DNA from: Pseudomonas sp. GM50
GTDB taxonomy: Bacteria > Pseudomonadota > Gammaproteobacteria > Pseudomonadales > Pseudomonadaceae
Assembly: GCF_000282375.1 (NCBI RefSeq)
Contig: NZ_AKJK01000048.1
Coordinates: 26,384-90,383 of the forward strand
DNA: 64,000 nucleotides
Direction of reading: 5' to 3'
In this document: positions 55,605 through 64,000 of the stretch, in pieces
Layout of the letters: each line of letters opens with the position of its first letter
Position numbering within the stretch: the first letter of the stretch is position 1
Notes under the pieces: model-generated
What the model was told of the DNA's origin: nothing
The model's input: only the letters and a program-made list of their open reading frames with translations
Database searches by the model: none
Position numbers and translations under genes: made by a program

Positions 55605-57197
55605 ATGGCGGACTTAAATATCACAATAAACCTTGGCCAAAGTGCTTCCGGTTCCAATGGTATCGGCACTCAGGGCGACACCGGGCTGGGGCAGACTGGT
55701 GCCAATGGCAGCCAGTCCGGTGCTTCAGCCCTGGAGGACCTGGCAGGCCTGCTGTCTGAGATGCTGCTCAACTCGTCTTCAGGGCAACAGGGCGCAGGCA
55801 GTGCGGGCAGTGGCGATGGCTCGAATGCCATCAGCGATTTGCTGGAAAAGCTGAAGAGCGGCAACAACGATGTCCAGGGCGGCGGTCAGGGCGGTACGTC
55901 CGATAAGGGCGCGACTCAAGGCGGTGACGAGGCTGCGGACAAAGAGCTGCTCAAGCAGGTGCTGCTGGCACTCTTCGAGAAGGTCCTGGGTGGCGATAAT
56001 GCCGAAGGGTCGAACCAGGGCAAGGGCAGCGACGCCCTGGGTGGTGCGGGTGCCGGCGGCAATAAACTGAACGCGCTGGGCGGCACCAACGAGTTGGGGG
56101 GTGGCACGGGCGTGGGTGGCACCAGTGGATCAGGTGACAGCCAAAGCACTGAAGACCTGGTCAACAACTTGATGAAAAGTCTTGGCGACGGCTCCTTGAA
56201 AAACTCGGTATCGCCAACCGCCGACGGCGGCGGCCAGGTTAACCAGGATAGCAACCTGAAAGAACTGCTGGAGTTGATCAGTCAGTTCATGGACAGCCAC
56301 CCGGAAACCTTCGGCGACGCGGCGAAAGGCGCTGATACATCGTCCGGCGGGGGCACTTCGCCGGTCTCGGCGGGCGGCAGCCCATCGCCGGTTTCCGGTG
56401 GCGGAGGAGGGGGCGGTGCTGCTCCAGAGGCCGGTGGTTCCGAGGGCGCAGCGCCTACGGTCACCGGAGCGGCAGGCGGCGGTGGCGGTGCATTGGCGCC
56501 GACGGGCACTGACTCGAAAGGTCTGGCGCCGTCCTCCAATGCGACTTCAAGCACGGGCGGGGCTTCGAACATCGACTTCCCGACCGCATCGAGCAATCCG
56601 ACAGTGGTCAACGAGACCATCAAGGTCGGTCCTGGCGAAACCTTTGATGGTGGCGGCAAGACCTTCACCGCAGGCTCGGCCCTGGGTGATGGCGGTCAAG
56701 GCGAGGGGCAAAAGCCGCTGTTCGAACTGGCCGAGGGCGCCACCCTGAAGAACGTCGTGATCGGTGAAAACGGCGCGGACGGTGTTCACGTCAAGGCCGG
56801 GAGCGAGAAGGCGGTCAACGTCGATAACGTGCATTGGACCAATGTCGGCGAAGATGCGCTGACCGTGAAGGATGGCGGTGCCAAGACCACCAACCTGAAC
56901 ATCACCAACAGCACCGCCCAGGGCGCCAATGACAAAGTCTTCCAGCTCAATGCCGATGCCAACGTGAAAGTCGATAACTTCAAGGTCAAGGATTTCGGCA
57001 CCTTCATGCGTACCAATGGTGGCCAGCAAGGTAACTGGAATCTCGACCTGAATAACATCAGTGCCGAGAACGGCAAGTTCTCGTTCGTGAAAAGCGACAG
57101 CGAAGACCTGAAGCTGAAGACCCATAACATCGACCTGCAGAATGTCGAGAACGCCTACAGCAAACTGCCTGAATCGACCAAACGGGAGGACGTGTGA
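55605..57197 (+). CDS. hrpW: HrpW harpin with pectate-lyase-like domain
   Basis: A 530-residue two-domain protein. Residues 1 to about 240 are harpin-like, ending in LISQFMDSHPETFGDAAKG. About 90 residues of Gly/Ser/Pro/Ala linker follow. Residues 331-530 are a PL3 pectate-lyase-like beta-helix close to P. syringae HrpW: IKVGPGETFDGGGKTFTAG, KPLFELAEGATLKNVVIGEN, NVGEDALTVKDGG, LKLKTHNIDLQNVENAY. HrpW is secreted and binds plant cell wall pectate; enzymatic activity is usually not seen. AGG precedes the ATG. The stop overlaps the next start. Confidence 0.94.
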   Translation: MADLNITINLGQSASGSNGIGTQGDTGLGQTGANGSQSGASALEDLAGLLSEMLLNSSSGQQGAGSAGSGDGSNAISDLLEKLKSGNNDVQGGGQGGTSDKGATQGGDEAADKELLKQVLLALFEKVLGGDNAEGSNQGKGSDALGGAGAGGNKLNALGGTNELGGGTGVGGTSGSGDSQSTEDLVNNLMKSLGDGSLKNSVSPTADGGGQVNQDSNLKELLELISQFMDSHPETFGDAAKGADTSSGGGTSPVSAGGSPSPVSGGGGGGGAAPEAGGSEGAAPTVTGAAGGGGGALAPTGTDSKGLAPSSNATSSTGGASNIDFPTASSNPTVVNETIKVGPGETFDGGGKTFTAGSALGDGGQGEGQKPLFELAEGATLKNVVIGENGADGVHVKAGSEKAVNVDNVHWTNVGEDALTVKDGGAKTTNLNITNSTAQGANDKVFQLNADANVKVDNFKVKDFGTFMRTNGGQQGNWNLDLNNISAENGKFSFVKSDSEDLKLKTHNIDLQNVENAYSKLPESTKREDV

Positions 57198-57526
57198 TGG
57201 CAGACGGGCACGCAATGGATCAAGCGCCTGTGAGCTGGAAGAGTCTGGTGCAGGGTGATGGCTACCTTTCGCCGGAGCAACGCAAGGCGTTCGAATATGC
57301 GATCGAGCTGGTGCTCGAGCGTTTGCATGCAACACTCGATCAACCGACTCAAGACAGCGGACGCTTTCAGTTCGACCGCTATGTCGACGGTCTGGAGACC
57401 TTGTTCTTGCGTGATGCGAATGCTCAAGACCTGCAAAGCGATGCCGCAGTGACAGCCTTCTGGATCGTTCGGCTATTTGCCGACAGGATCCTGCGGGCTG
57501 GCGACGCGAGACCCAGCATGCACTGA
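57197..57526 (+). CDS. Small protein coupled to hrpW, resembling the second half of the harpin core
   Basis: A 109-residue acidic protein with no assigned family. Residues 14-45 (WKSLVQGDGYLSPEQRKAF then EYAIELVLERL) match the second half of the harpin core in the HrpZ-like protein of this window (WKDELGEDDYLSGDEKKAF then TKGLESLIQEI). The remainder is helical. The ATG at 57197 overlaps the hrpW TGA and has GGGAGGA before it; a GTG three bases upstream is also in frame. It could be a harpin fragment, a small secreted partner or a chaperone for HrpW. Confidence 0.75.
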   Translation: MADGHAMDQAPVSWKSLVQGDGYLSPEQRKAFEYAIELVLERLHATLDQPTQDSGRFQFDRYVDGLETLFLRDANAQDLQSDAAVTAFWIVRLFADRILRAGDARPSMH

Positions 57527-57543
57527 TATACCGCTGGAATCAG

Positions 57544-57568
57544 GCCCGGTCATTTGACCGGGCTTTTT
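57544..57568 (+). terminator. Rho-independent terminator of the harpin unit
   Basis: GCCCGGTC and GACCGGGC form a perfect 8-base-pair stem around ATTT, followed by TTTTT. It stands 17 bases after the small gene's stop. Confidence 0.92.
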
Positions 57569-57662
57569 CGTTTGGACGGCACATCCCGCGAAGACGGAAA
57601 AAGAGGGGCAGAAGAAAGGTGACAACTGTGGCGAGAAAGGCACAAGCCCCGCGACGAAAAAA

Positions 57663-57754
57663 CCGTAGGAGCGAGGCTTGCCCGCGAAGAACGATGACGC
57701 GTAATACCTGAAAAACCGCGGTGCATTCTTCGCGGGCAAGCCTCGCTCCTACGG
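57663..57754. repeat. REP inverted pair with perfect 29-base arms
   Basis: Arms at 57663-57691 and 57726-57754 are perfect inverted copies beginning CCGTAGGAGCGAGGCTTGCC, with a 34-base loop. The sequence is of the TAGGAGCGAGGCTTGCCCGCG family of P. fluorescens/P. putida, different from the other REPs in this window. It separates the hrp unit terminator from the convergent hydroxylase-like gene. Confidence 0.87.
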
Positions 57755-57768
57755 GTTGTTCGCGGCGT

Positions 57769-58377
57769 TCAGCGGCTGGCCATCCTGGCTTTGTCGAACT
57801 CAAGGTAAAGAATGGTGCGCTCGACCTCCGAGGCATTGACCACGAAGTGATCGAGCGAACCATCAAAGATCACAGCTTCGCCCATGCGATGCTGATGAAA
57901 TTCACCATTGACGTTGAGGTAGGCGTAATTGCGCTCATCCGCTGCGCTCAGCGTGATGTGCATCTGCAGCAACCCCTCGCTGAACACTTCCGGATGCCGA
58001 TGGCAGCTCAGGAAACTGTGAGCAGCCAAGCGTGCCAGGGAGCACACCTTGAGGCCATCAAGAGCGCCGAGCAGCTTGAGCGTCTCGGGAAAAAACGCCC
58101 GGGCGGCCTCGATCGGCTGGTTCTGCACTTGCAGGGCAAATTGCACCCAATCACGATTCCCGCCGGCCTGCCCCCAGCCTTTGAGCCAGCCGTAGTCACC
58201 GCCCTGAAGTAAGTACTGGTTGAGTTCGGTGAAGACCTGAGCATGGCTCTTGTCGGTCCGGTCGATGTCGAGCAGAGGGGCTTGCAGGCGCGATAGTTCG
58301 TCGCGAATGATCTGCCATTTGTCTTTCAGTTCGAGCAGCGGTTTGAACGAGTCCAGCGGATAAAAGGAGGGGCGCAC
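57769..58377 (-). CDS. Aspartyl/asparaginyl beta-hydroxylase-like protein
   Basis: A 202-residue protein with the fold features of the AspH family: SCHRHPEVFSEGLLQMHITL (first His/metal region and substrate strand), then GEAVIFDGSLDHFVVNASEVERTILYLEF (distal His and 2-oxoglutarate-type Arg). These are cytosolic 2-oxoglutarate-linked hydroxylases. It has no hrp box in the 96 bases before it and no signal peptide. It stands between the hrp genes and avrE, with the same orientation as avrE. A link with type III secretion is not shown. Confidence 0.75.
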   Translation of the reverse strand: MRPSFYPLDSFKPLLELKDKWQIIRDELSRLQAPLLDIDRTDKSHAQVFTELNQYLLQGGDYGWLKGWGQAGGNRDWVQFALQVQNQPIEAARAFFPETLKLLGALDGLKVCSLARLAAHSFLSCHRHPEVFSEGLLQMHITLSAADERNYAYLNVNGEFHQHRMGEAVIFDGSLDHFVVNASEVERTILYLEFDKARMASR

Positions 58378-58473
58378 GGCGAGGTACTCCAGATAATCGA
58401 GTAATGAGAGAGGCGCGATTGTCAGTGGCCGACTCAGGCGTGGATTCGTGTGAATACACGCCTGGCGAACGGT

Positions 58474-61400
58474 TTAACTCTTGAGCTGCAGACCGGAGTC
58501 TTTCAACTCGGTCAGAAGCGCTTTGGTGCCGGCATCGGTCTTGGCGATATCGCCGGCCAGGGTGTAAGCCTTCGGCGCGCTCTCGTCTTCGCCATAGGTG
58601 AAATTGACCTGGCCTACGGTCTTGGTGATGGTCAGGGCCGCTCCGCTGCTGGCGCTGAGCAGTGGGGTGGGGGTGGTGAAGCTGTCCGGCTGGGTGGCGG
58701 AGTGATAGACGGTGATCGACTTGAGCCGCATGTTGTCGCGGTTATCGAGCATTTTGGTCAGGTCGCCATGGGTCAGGGTGCCGTTCCTCGAACCGATATC
58801 CACGCTGTCGCTTGGCCCGTCCTTGAGCTCCAGGCGGACACGGGCGAGGGTGCCCATGGAGGATTTCAGGTTCCCGATCAGTGCCTTGAGTTTGGGATCC
58901 TGCTCCATGAACCCGGCGATTCGCTCGGCATTGCTCTGCACGTGGTTTGGATTCAAACCCATGGTCAGTTGGGTCAGCAGGCTTTTCTCATCCAGGCGCG
59001 ACATATTGGTGTAGGAGCTTTCGAAACGGGCGCTGTCGAGCATGTTGTGATGACTCTTGGCTGCAGCATGCTGATGGCCGGCTCGGGTCAACGCACGCTT
59101 GGCCGCATGTTGCTCATCGTTGTGTGGCGTCTTGTCCGCGAACAAGGTCTGTAGCCCCTCCAGATGTGCGTCGATGGCCTTGTCCGGATCCGCCGCCGGT
59201 GCTTTCGCCTGCTCGCCAAGCTGCGCCAAGGCTTTTTCGGTGGCTTTGTCCTTGAAGGCGCTTTTCAAGCCATCAGAAATTTTGTCGACGTCCGAGTCTT
59301 TCAACGGCAGCGCTTCGCTGAACTGGAACTTCATGCGCTTGGTGGTTTTCGACTCCACCGTGACCGATTTGCTGTAAGCGGCCGGCAGGTTGATCCCCAA
59401 CGCACCGGCCTCGGCGGTGCTGCCTGTGGGCGGTGGAATATCCTGACCGCCCACCAGTTGACCGCGAAAATGGGTGCCGGCGGTCAGGCTATTGAGAAAA
59501 CGTGGGCGGTTCATGCCGCCTTCGCGGCGCACGCGAGTGTCGTCGGAGGTCGACTTCAGCGAGTAGTCGCTGTAGTTCATCAGGTTGACGCTGACGCTGG
59601 CGCCACCGGTCAACCGCGCCGCCGAAGACAGCGGCGTGCTGCCGTCTTCGCTGAGGCCGATCCCGGCGCGGCCATCGGCGGTAGCGCTCAGGACGACATC
59701 GAAGTTGAAGTTGCGGCCTTTTTCCACTTCATGGGCATAACCGCTTTTCATCAGTTCCATGGGGGTGGTCTTGCCGGAGATCATGCCGTCGACGAATTTG
59801 CCGAGGTCTTCATCGGCGATGTTGAACACCAGGGCATTGCGTTCGCGTCCGGTACCTGTCGCGCTCAGTTCACCATCCAGACGAAAGGCCGGCAGGAAAC
59901 TGCGGTCGGAATCCGTCGGCAATTTTTTATTGTTGGATTCCTTGCCAGTCATGTCGAGCAACAGGTTTCTGCCCGCGCCGAGTCCCCCCGAGCCCGTGAG
60001 CGAGCCCTCACGAATCATATAAACCTTCACACCTTCCGCATCACGCTCGGCATTCAGGGTGTAGCTGCGCGAGGCACCAAAACCGCCGCTGGGGAAGGGA
60101 CCCATGGGTTTGCCGACGGGGGCGATGAAGGGCGTGCTGAGGTTGGCGCCATAGCTGCGCTGAATACTGATTTCATCATCGGAATCGAGCTGTTTCAACG
60201 CGGACGTGAGCGTGCCGGCCAGTTCCTTCTGGGTGGTGCTGCCGGTGGCGGCGCGCAGGTTGGTGCTGATGGCATGGTCGGTTTTGCTGAAACCGTTGAT
60301 GAAGGCCTTGATGCCGTCATAGGTCGATTCCAGGCTGGCATGCCCACGAAAGCCCATGTCGGTGACCTGCTTGACCGGGTGTTCTTCGTACTGCACATCG
60401 CGCAGTTGCAGCAACCCGTCGCGGTACTCCATGAGTTGCGCGGTGCGCATGCGCGGTGGCTCATGTTGAGCCTGTTGCGGTTGCGCTTCCTGCGCCTGCT
60501 TTTGCTCGTTCTCGATCTTGCCCACCAGGTCGGACAAATCCTTGAGAGCTACCACATCCAGCGCCAGCCGTGCCTTGGTCAGTGCCAGGTCGTCGCCCGG
60601 ATTGCGCCGACGGCCCAAGGGGATCTCTTCCTTCTGGTGAGAGATATTCATGCCCTTTTCTTCGAGCTTGCCCAGCAGTTCGCCGGTGCGATTCTCATCC
60701 GAGGGGGCGATTTTCTTCAGGGCGCCTTGCAGCTCTTGCATCAGGTTATGGTCGGAACTGTTGATGTTGAGCTTACGCGCGACATCGGACAGGCCCATGC
60801 TCAGAGCCGTTCGTTTGGACGGCGGATTGAATTCCCCATGCTGATTGAGCAGACCTTCGAACTGGCGGAACGGCACCGCTTTGAGCTGGCCATATTCCTG
60901 GCCCAGATGCACGGTGCTCTTGTACGCATGGTTTTCCAGCTCACTGCGAAACCCCTCGAGTTGCTCGACCAGGCCCTTGCCTTCCGGGCCCAGGTCGAGC
61001 CTGGCGATCCGTGACTTGAGGTCTTCGCCTTTGGCCGGCACTGGCGTGTTGGCGTCAGCGATGGCCTCCAGGCGTTTGAACACCTTGCCTTCGGCTTGGT
61101 AGACATCATTGAGACCATCCCGGCCCTTGGCGGTATGCACCAGGCTGTCGCCCGTGGCTTTCATCCAGCGCGGCATTTCCAGCGTAGGTTTGAATACGTG
61201 GGCGGTGATGAACTCACCCGAGCTGGTGCGGTTCTTCGATTCCATGCCTCCCCGGCCCAGCACGGTGGTGCTGAACTTGGCGATCAGGCCGGTACCGGGA
61301 ATGCGTTTGCGCACTTCGCCGTCACTGATGCGCCCATGCAGTTCGCTCAGGGTATCCTTGGTTTCTGACGGTTCTACCGCTTTCCAGTCATGGTTGTTTT

Positions 61401-64000
61401 GCCGGGCCAGCGGCTTATCGTCGCCATGCAACAGGGTGGCGTTCAATTGCTGGTCATCACCGGTGCGCAGCGAGCCCAGCGGCGCGTCGTCCGGCGTGGC
61501 AATTTTTTTCCATTGCGCTTCGGGACGCGGTTTCGCCTCGGAGGCCTGCCAGTCTTCCTTGTCCAGCTGGAAGGCTTCACCTTTATCGTTCAGGGCGTAC
61601 AAGTCTGAATTCTGGTCCAGGGCCAGGGACTTGATCGACCCGTTCAAGCCCTCGGTGCTCAGCTCGGTCATCGCGCCTTTTTCGTGGTGGGCGGTGAGTT
61701 TGCCGGTGTCGTCCAGGGCGACGAAGTGCTCCGGGTTGATCATGGCAAAACCGGTGATGGTGCGCCCCTCCAGCCCGGCGATATCGCTGCCGGCGCTTAC
61801 TTGGGTGGTTTGGGTCGCCTGGGACAGCGCATAGTCTCGGCCGAAGGATTGCGGTGCCGGGGCCTGGCTCACCTCGAGCTTTTTCAGCGTACCGTCCTGA
61901 ATCATGTAGGCCCGGCTATCGAGGCCGATACTCAGATGGCTGACATCCTTGATCTCGGTATGTCCCCAGGCGCGAGTGGCCGCGTCCCAGCGCTGGACTT
62001 GCTGGTTCTCCAGGCCGACTTTGCCGTGGCGACCGAGGTCGAAGGTGTTGCTCTGGGTCGGTGTGACGCTGGGCAGGCCGCGGGTGTTGTTCAGCACCAT
62101 AGCGTCGGTCAGGTTCCAGCCGGCCTTGAGCGAACCGCTGGCGGTATCGACGGGGAGGGCATGGGTGTGGCCGGCCGGATCCTTGATCATTGCATGGACC
62201 TGGCCCTGATCGTCACCGATCAACGCTTCGGCATGGTGGGTCACCCCCAGGTTCACGTCCGGGTGCGTGATCGCCTGCTCCGGCGTCAGCGACAGTTCGG
62301 TGCGGCCATCGCTCAGTTGCTGGCGATCGACACTGTATAGCCGTCCCTGAGTATCGCTGAGCAGCAGGGCGTCTTTGGTCAGGGCGATGCTGGTGATGTC
62401 CGCGTCATCGGCGAGCTTCAAGTCGATGCTCGCGGTGAGCGCCGTGGCCGGATTGGCGCCCAGATCGATCAGCCCGAGGCTTTGCTTATCGTCCTTGACG
62501 TTGAGCAGGGCGGCTTCACCCTCGCGGCTGACGGAAAAGGCCTTGATGTTACTGGCCGGGTATTGCCGAGGGCCTTCCGAACTCAGGTCGACCACCGCAT
62601 TATCGGTCAGGCCATAAGTCCTGCCATTGCCTTGGGTGCTCAGCGCGCTGAACGTTTGCTCGGCAAGCTGCGGGTGCGCTTGCCAGCCCTTGGTGGCCGG
62701 GTCGAAGCGATAAAGCTTGTCGTCGTGTAGCCGCAGTTGCTGGCCATTGTGATCTTCGTGCACGCCGGTCAAATGGCTGAACTGGGCCTTGCCGGGTGCG
62801 CTCAATATCTCCTTGCCGATCTGGGTGTTTTGTCCGTACAGGCCCAGGCTGCCGTTCTGATTGCGCAGCTGCGGGGCGGCATCGGTGAAGTCCTTGAGGA
62901 ACTGATGGGCGTCGCTGGTTTGGCTGCTGCGCAGCAAGGTGGTCGCGGTATCGGATTGCTTGAGATGGAGCAGGTTGCCCTTGTTGTCCAGCAGCACATG
63001 TTCGTGGCTATCGGCCCCGGACTCGCTGTGCAGGGCGACGAACGAATTGTTGGCGGTCTTGAGCTTCGACTGGACGATGTCGGCGAGCGCCGGCGGGTCC
63101 ATGCGCCCCACCTGGAGTTGGCCGTCGCGGTCCAGGCTCAGGGGCCGTTTCGGGTTGTTCTGACGTTCCAGCAGCTCGGTGCCATGATTGAAGCGCCCGG
63201 CATTGCTGCGTGACAGCTTTGGCCCCGGCTCATTTGTCAGCGATGGTGCACGGGTCGTCTGCGCCAGTTGATCGTTGATCGAACGGCCGAGACCGTCACC
63301 TCCCTGCAACCGCCCACCTTCCCGACGGCTTTCCTTGAGTGCTGATTTGATCGCCTGCTCATCCTGCTCCGGGGTTTTTCCGGTTGGCGAGTGATCTTCC
63401 TCGCTGAAACCGTGCAGCCCCGTGTCTTCGCCGATCTCTTCGATCTCGCTGACGCCACTGGCCGATGTCCCTGAAGTACTGGCCTGGGTTGTCTGATGTT
63501 GCGGGCCTGCGTCGTCGGGTTTATCGCCGTCGGTATCGACCGGTTTTGGCTCTGGTGCCTGCTGCGCAACCTTCTTCGGTTCCGGAGTACTCCGGGCGAG
63601 CGCATTATCAAGGTCTGACTTGCTTCTGAACGGTACGGACGGGGTGTTGGAGGCGTCTTCCGGAACCGACTCCATCTTGACCTTCATCCGTTGCTTGGGT
63701 TTGGCGCGGTAGGGTTGCGACATCACCAGTTCAAAAGTTTCATGGTTCATCAGTTTTGGCAGAGGTTTGGTCAATTCTTTCGAGGCTTTGCCTGTACTCC
63801 CGGAAGTTGAAGCCTCGTCGCTCGTTGGCGAGATGGGCGTCTGGCCCTGGGTCAGCGGTTTTTTACCAGCGACGGCAATCTCCTGCCGGCGCGCGCGCTC
63901 AAGTTGTGTGCCTAACGAGTTGCTGCGTAATGGTCTGGTTTCGGCGGGCGTGGCCATGGCTGGCGCGTTGGCTGCGGTAGAGGCGGCGGTGCCGGAAGCC
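58474..64000 (-). CDS. avrE: AvrE/DspE-family type III effector, 5' end outside window
   Basis: At least 1,841 residues. A Met lies at 63957, but the frame stays open to the window edge, so the true start is probably beyond it. The N-terminal about 280 residues are polar and low in complexity (Ser/Thr/Pro/Gln/Glu). The middle has repeated propeller-like segments (LYRFDPATKGWQAHP, VQRWDAATRAWGHTE). The C-terminal half carries AvrE-family blocks (KTDHAISTNLRAATGSTTQ, TPFIAPVGKPMGPFPSGGFG). AvrE proteins are injected into plant cells and act as membrane channels that make the apoplast wet. Convergent with the harpin unit; its promoter is not in view. Confidence 0.93.
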   Translation of the reverse strand, partial: ASGTAASTAANAPAMATPAETRPLRSNSLGTQLERARRQEIAVAGKKPLTQGQTPISPTSDEASTSGSTGKASKELTKPLPKLMNHETFELVMSQPYRAKPKQRMKVKMESVPEDASNTPSVPFRSKSDLDNALARSTPEPKKVAQQAPEPKPVDTDGDKPDDAGPQHQTTQASTSGTSASGVSEIEEIGEDTGLHGFSEEDHSPTGKTPEQDEQAIKSALKESRREGGRLQGGDGLGRSINDQLAQTTRAPSLTNEPGPKLSRSNAGRFNHGTELLERQNNPKRPLSLDRDGQLQVGRMDPPALADIVQSKLKTANNSFVALHSESGADSHEHVLLDNKGNLLHLKQSDTATTLLRSSQTSDAHQFLKDFTDAAPQLRNQNGSLGLYGQNTQIGKEILSAPGKAQFSHLTGVHEDHNGQQLRLHDDKLYRFDPATKGWQAHPQLAEQTFSALSTQGNGRTYGLTDNAVVDLSSEGPRQYPASNIKAFSVSREGEAALLNVKDDKQSLGLIDLGANPATALTASIDLKLADDADITSIALTKDALLLSDTQGRLYSVDRQQLSDGRTELSLTPEQAITHPDVNLGVTHHAEALIGDDQGQVHAMIKDPAGHTHALPVDTASGSLKAGWNLTDAMVLNNTRGLPSVTPTQSNTFDLGRHGKVGLENQQVQRWDAATRAWGHTEIKDVSHLSIGLDSRAYMIQDGTLKKLEVSQAPAPQSFGRDYALSQATQTTQVSAGSDIAGLEGRTITGFAMINPEHFVALDDTGKLTAHHEKGAMTELSTEGLNGSIKSLALDQNSDLYALNDKGEAFQLDKEDWQASEAKPRPEAQWKKIATPDDAPLGSLRTGDDQQLNATLLHGDDKPLARQNNHDWKAVEPSETKDTLSELHGRISDGEVRKRIPGTGLIAKFSTTVLGRGGMESKNRTSSGEFITAHVFKPTLEMPRWMKATGDSLVHTAKGRDGLNDVYQAEGKVFKRLEAIADANTPVPAKGEDLKSRIARLDLGPEGKGLVEQLEGFRSELENHAYKSTVHLGQEYGQLKAVPFRQFEGLLNQHGEFNPPSKRTALSMGLSDVARKLNINSSDHNLMQELQGALKKIAPSDENRTGELLGKLEEKGMNISHQKEEIPLGRRRNPGDDLALTKARLALDVVALKDLSDLVGKIENEQKQAQEAQPQQAQHEPPRMRTAQLMEYRDGLLQLRDVQYEEHPVKQVTDMGFRGHASLESTYDGIKAFINGFSKTDHAISTNLRAATGSTTQKELAGTLTSALKQLDSDDEISIQRSYGANLSTPFIAPVGKPMGPFPSGGFGASRSYTLNAERDAEGVKVYMIREGSLTGSGGLGAGRNLLLDMTGKESNNKKLPTDSDRSFLPAFRLDGELSATGTGRERNALVFNIADEDLGKFVDGMISGKTTPMELMKSGYAHEVEKGRNFNFDVVLSATADGRAGIGLSEDGSTPLSSAARLTGGASVSVNLMNYSDYSLKSTSDDTRVRREGGMNRPRFLNSLTAGTHFRGQLVGGQDIPPPTGSTAEAGALGINLPAAYSKSVTVESKTTKRMKFQFSEALPLKDSDVDKISDGLKSAFKDKATEKALAQLGEQAKAPAADPDKAIDAHLEGLQTLFADKTPHNDEQHAAKRALTRAGHQHAAAKSHHNMLDSARFESSYTNMSRLDEKSLLTQLTMGLNPNHVQSNAERIAGFMEQDPKLKALIGNLKSSMGTLARVRLELKDGPSDSVDIGSRNGTLTHGDLTKMLDNRDNMRLKSITVYHSATQPDSFTTPTPLLSASSGAALTITKTVGQVNFTYGEDESAPKAYTLAGDIAKTDAGTKALLTELKDSGLQLKS

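Noticed and set aside
59164..61014. 616-codon plus-strand open frame opposite avrE
   Set aside because: Antisense shadow of a GC-rich gene; no family features, and avrE is strongly supported on the other strand.

Overview
The window reads as chromosomal DNA of a plant-associated Pseudomonas, most likely of the P. fluorescens species complex. The grounds are the high GC content, several Pseudomonas-type REP inverted repeats (GTGGGAGCGAGC...GCTCGCTCCCAC and relatives), a PctA-like chemoreceptor, and a Hrp1-type type III secretion locus close to that of P. syringae but set among ordinary catabolic genes. No RNA gene, insertion sequence, integrase or CRISPR array was seen.

Layout. 1-3.3 kb: the end of an acyl-CoA dehydrogenase gene, an MFS transporter and a GH88-like hydrolase, translationally coupled. 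3.3-11.9 kb: a sucrose/fructoside locus with LacI-type regulator, GH32 invertase, ABC importer and a divergent ScrY-like porin; a perfect LacI-type palindrome lies between the importer and the porin. 12-16.8 kb: a periplasmic broad-specificity amino-acid racemase, divergent from an ornithine-type aminotransferase coupled to an amino-acid-sensing chemoreceptor, followed by a REP array. 17.2-33.0 kb: one long leftward transcription unit of 12 genes. It holds a complete ebo/edb cluster (eboD-C-A-B-E-F in transcription order) running without a break into six further genes: two exported single-haem cytochrome-like proteins, two large proteins whose N-termini resemble VioB/RebD, a secreted protein of unknown function and a beta-propeller protein. 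This is the best candidate for an undescribed system. 33.4-39.5 kb: a tetronate (L-threonate type) catabolic operon (GntR regulator, ltnD, otnK, otnC, GntP permease, otnI). 39.5-45 kb: a DeoR regulator divergent from a five-function unit (TIM-barrel isomerase, 2-oxoglutarate/Fe(II) oxygenase, solute-binding protein, fused permease-ATPase) of unknown substrate.

46-64 kb: part of a Hrp type III secretion island. A single HrpS-type activator precedes hrpA-hrpZ-hrpB-hrcJ-hrpD-hrpE, then hrpF-hrpG-hrcC-hrpT-hrpV, then a CesT-type chaperone, two paralogous harpins (the second is HrpW, with a pectate-lyase domain) and a small coupled gene. A convergent Asp/Asn-hydroxylase-like gene and a very large AvrE-family effector, cut by the right edge, follow. 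Four HrpL-type hrp boxes can be read directly before hrpA, hrpF, the chaperone gene and the first harpin. The other apparatus genes (hrcN, hrcV, hrcQ-U, hrpL and so on) are not in the window.

The ebo-linked unit, the duplicated and apparently split harpin core motifs, and the VTT-EboD fusion are the most unusual features.
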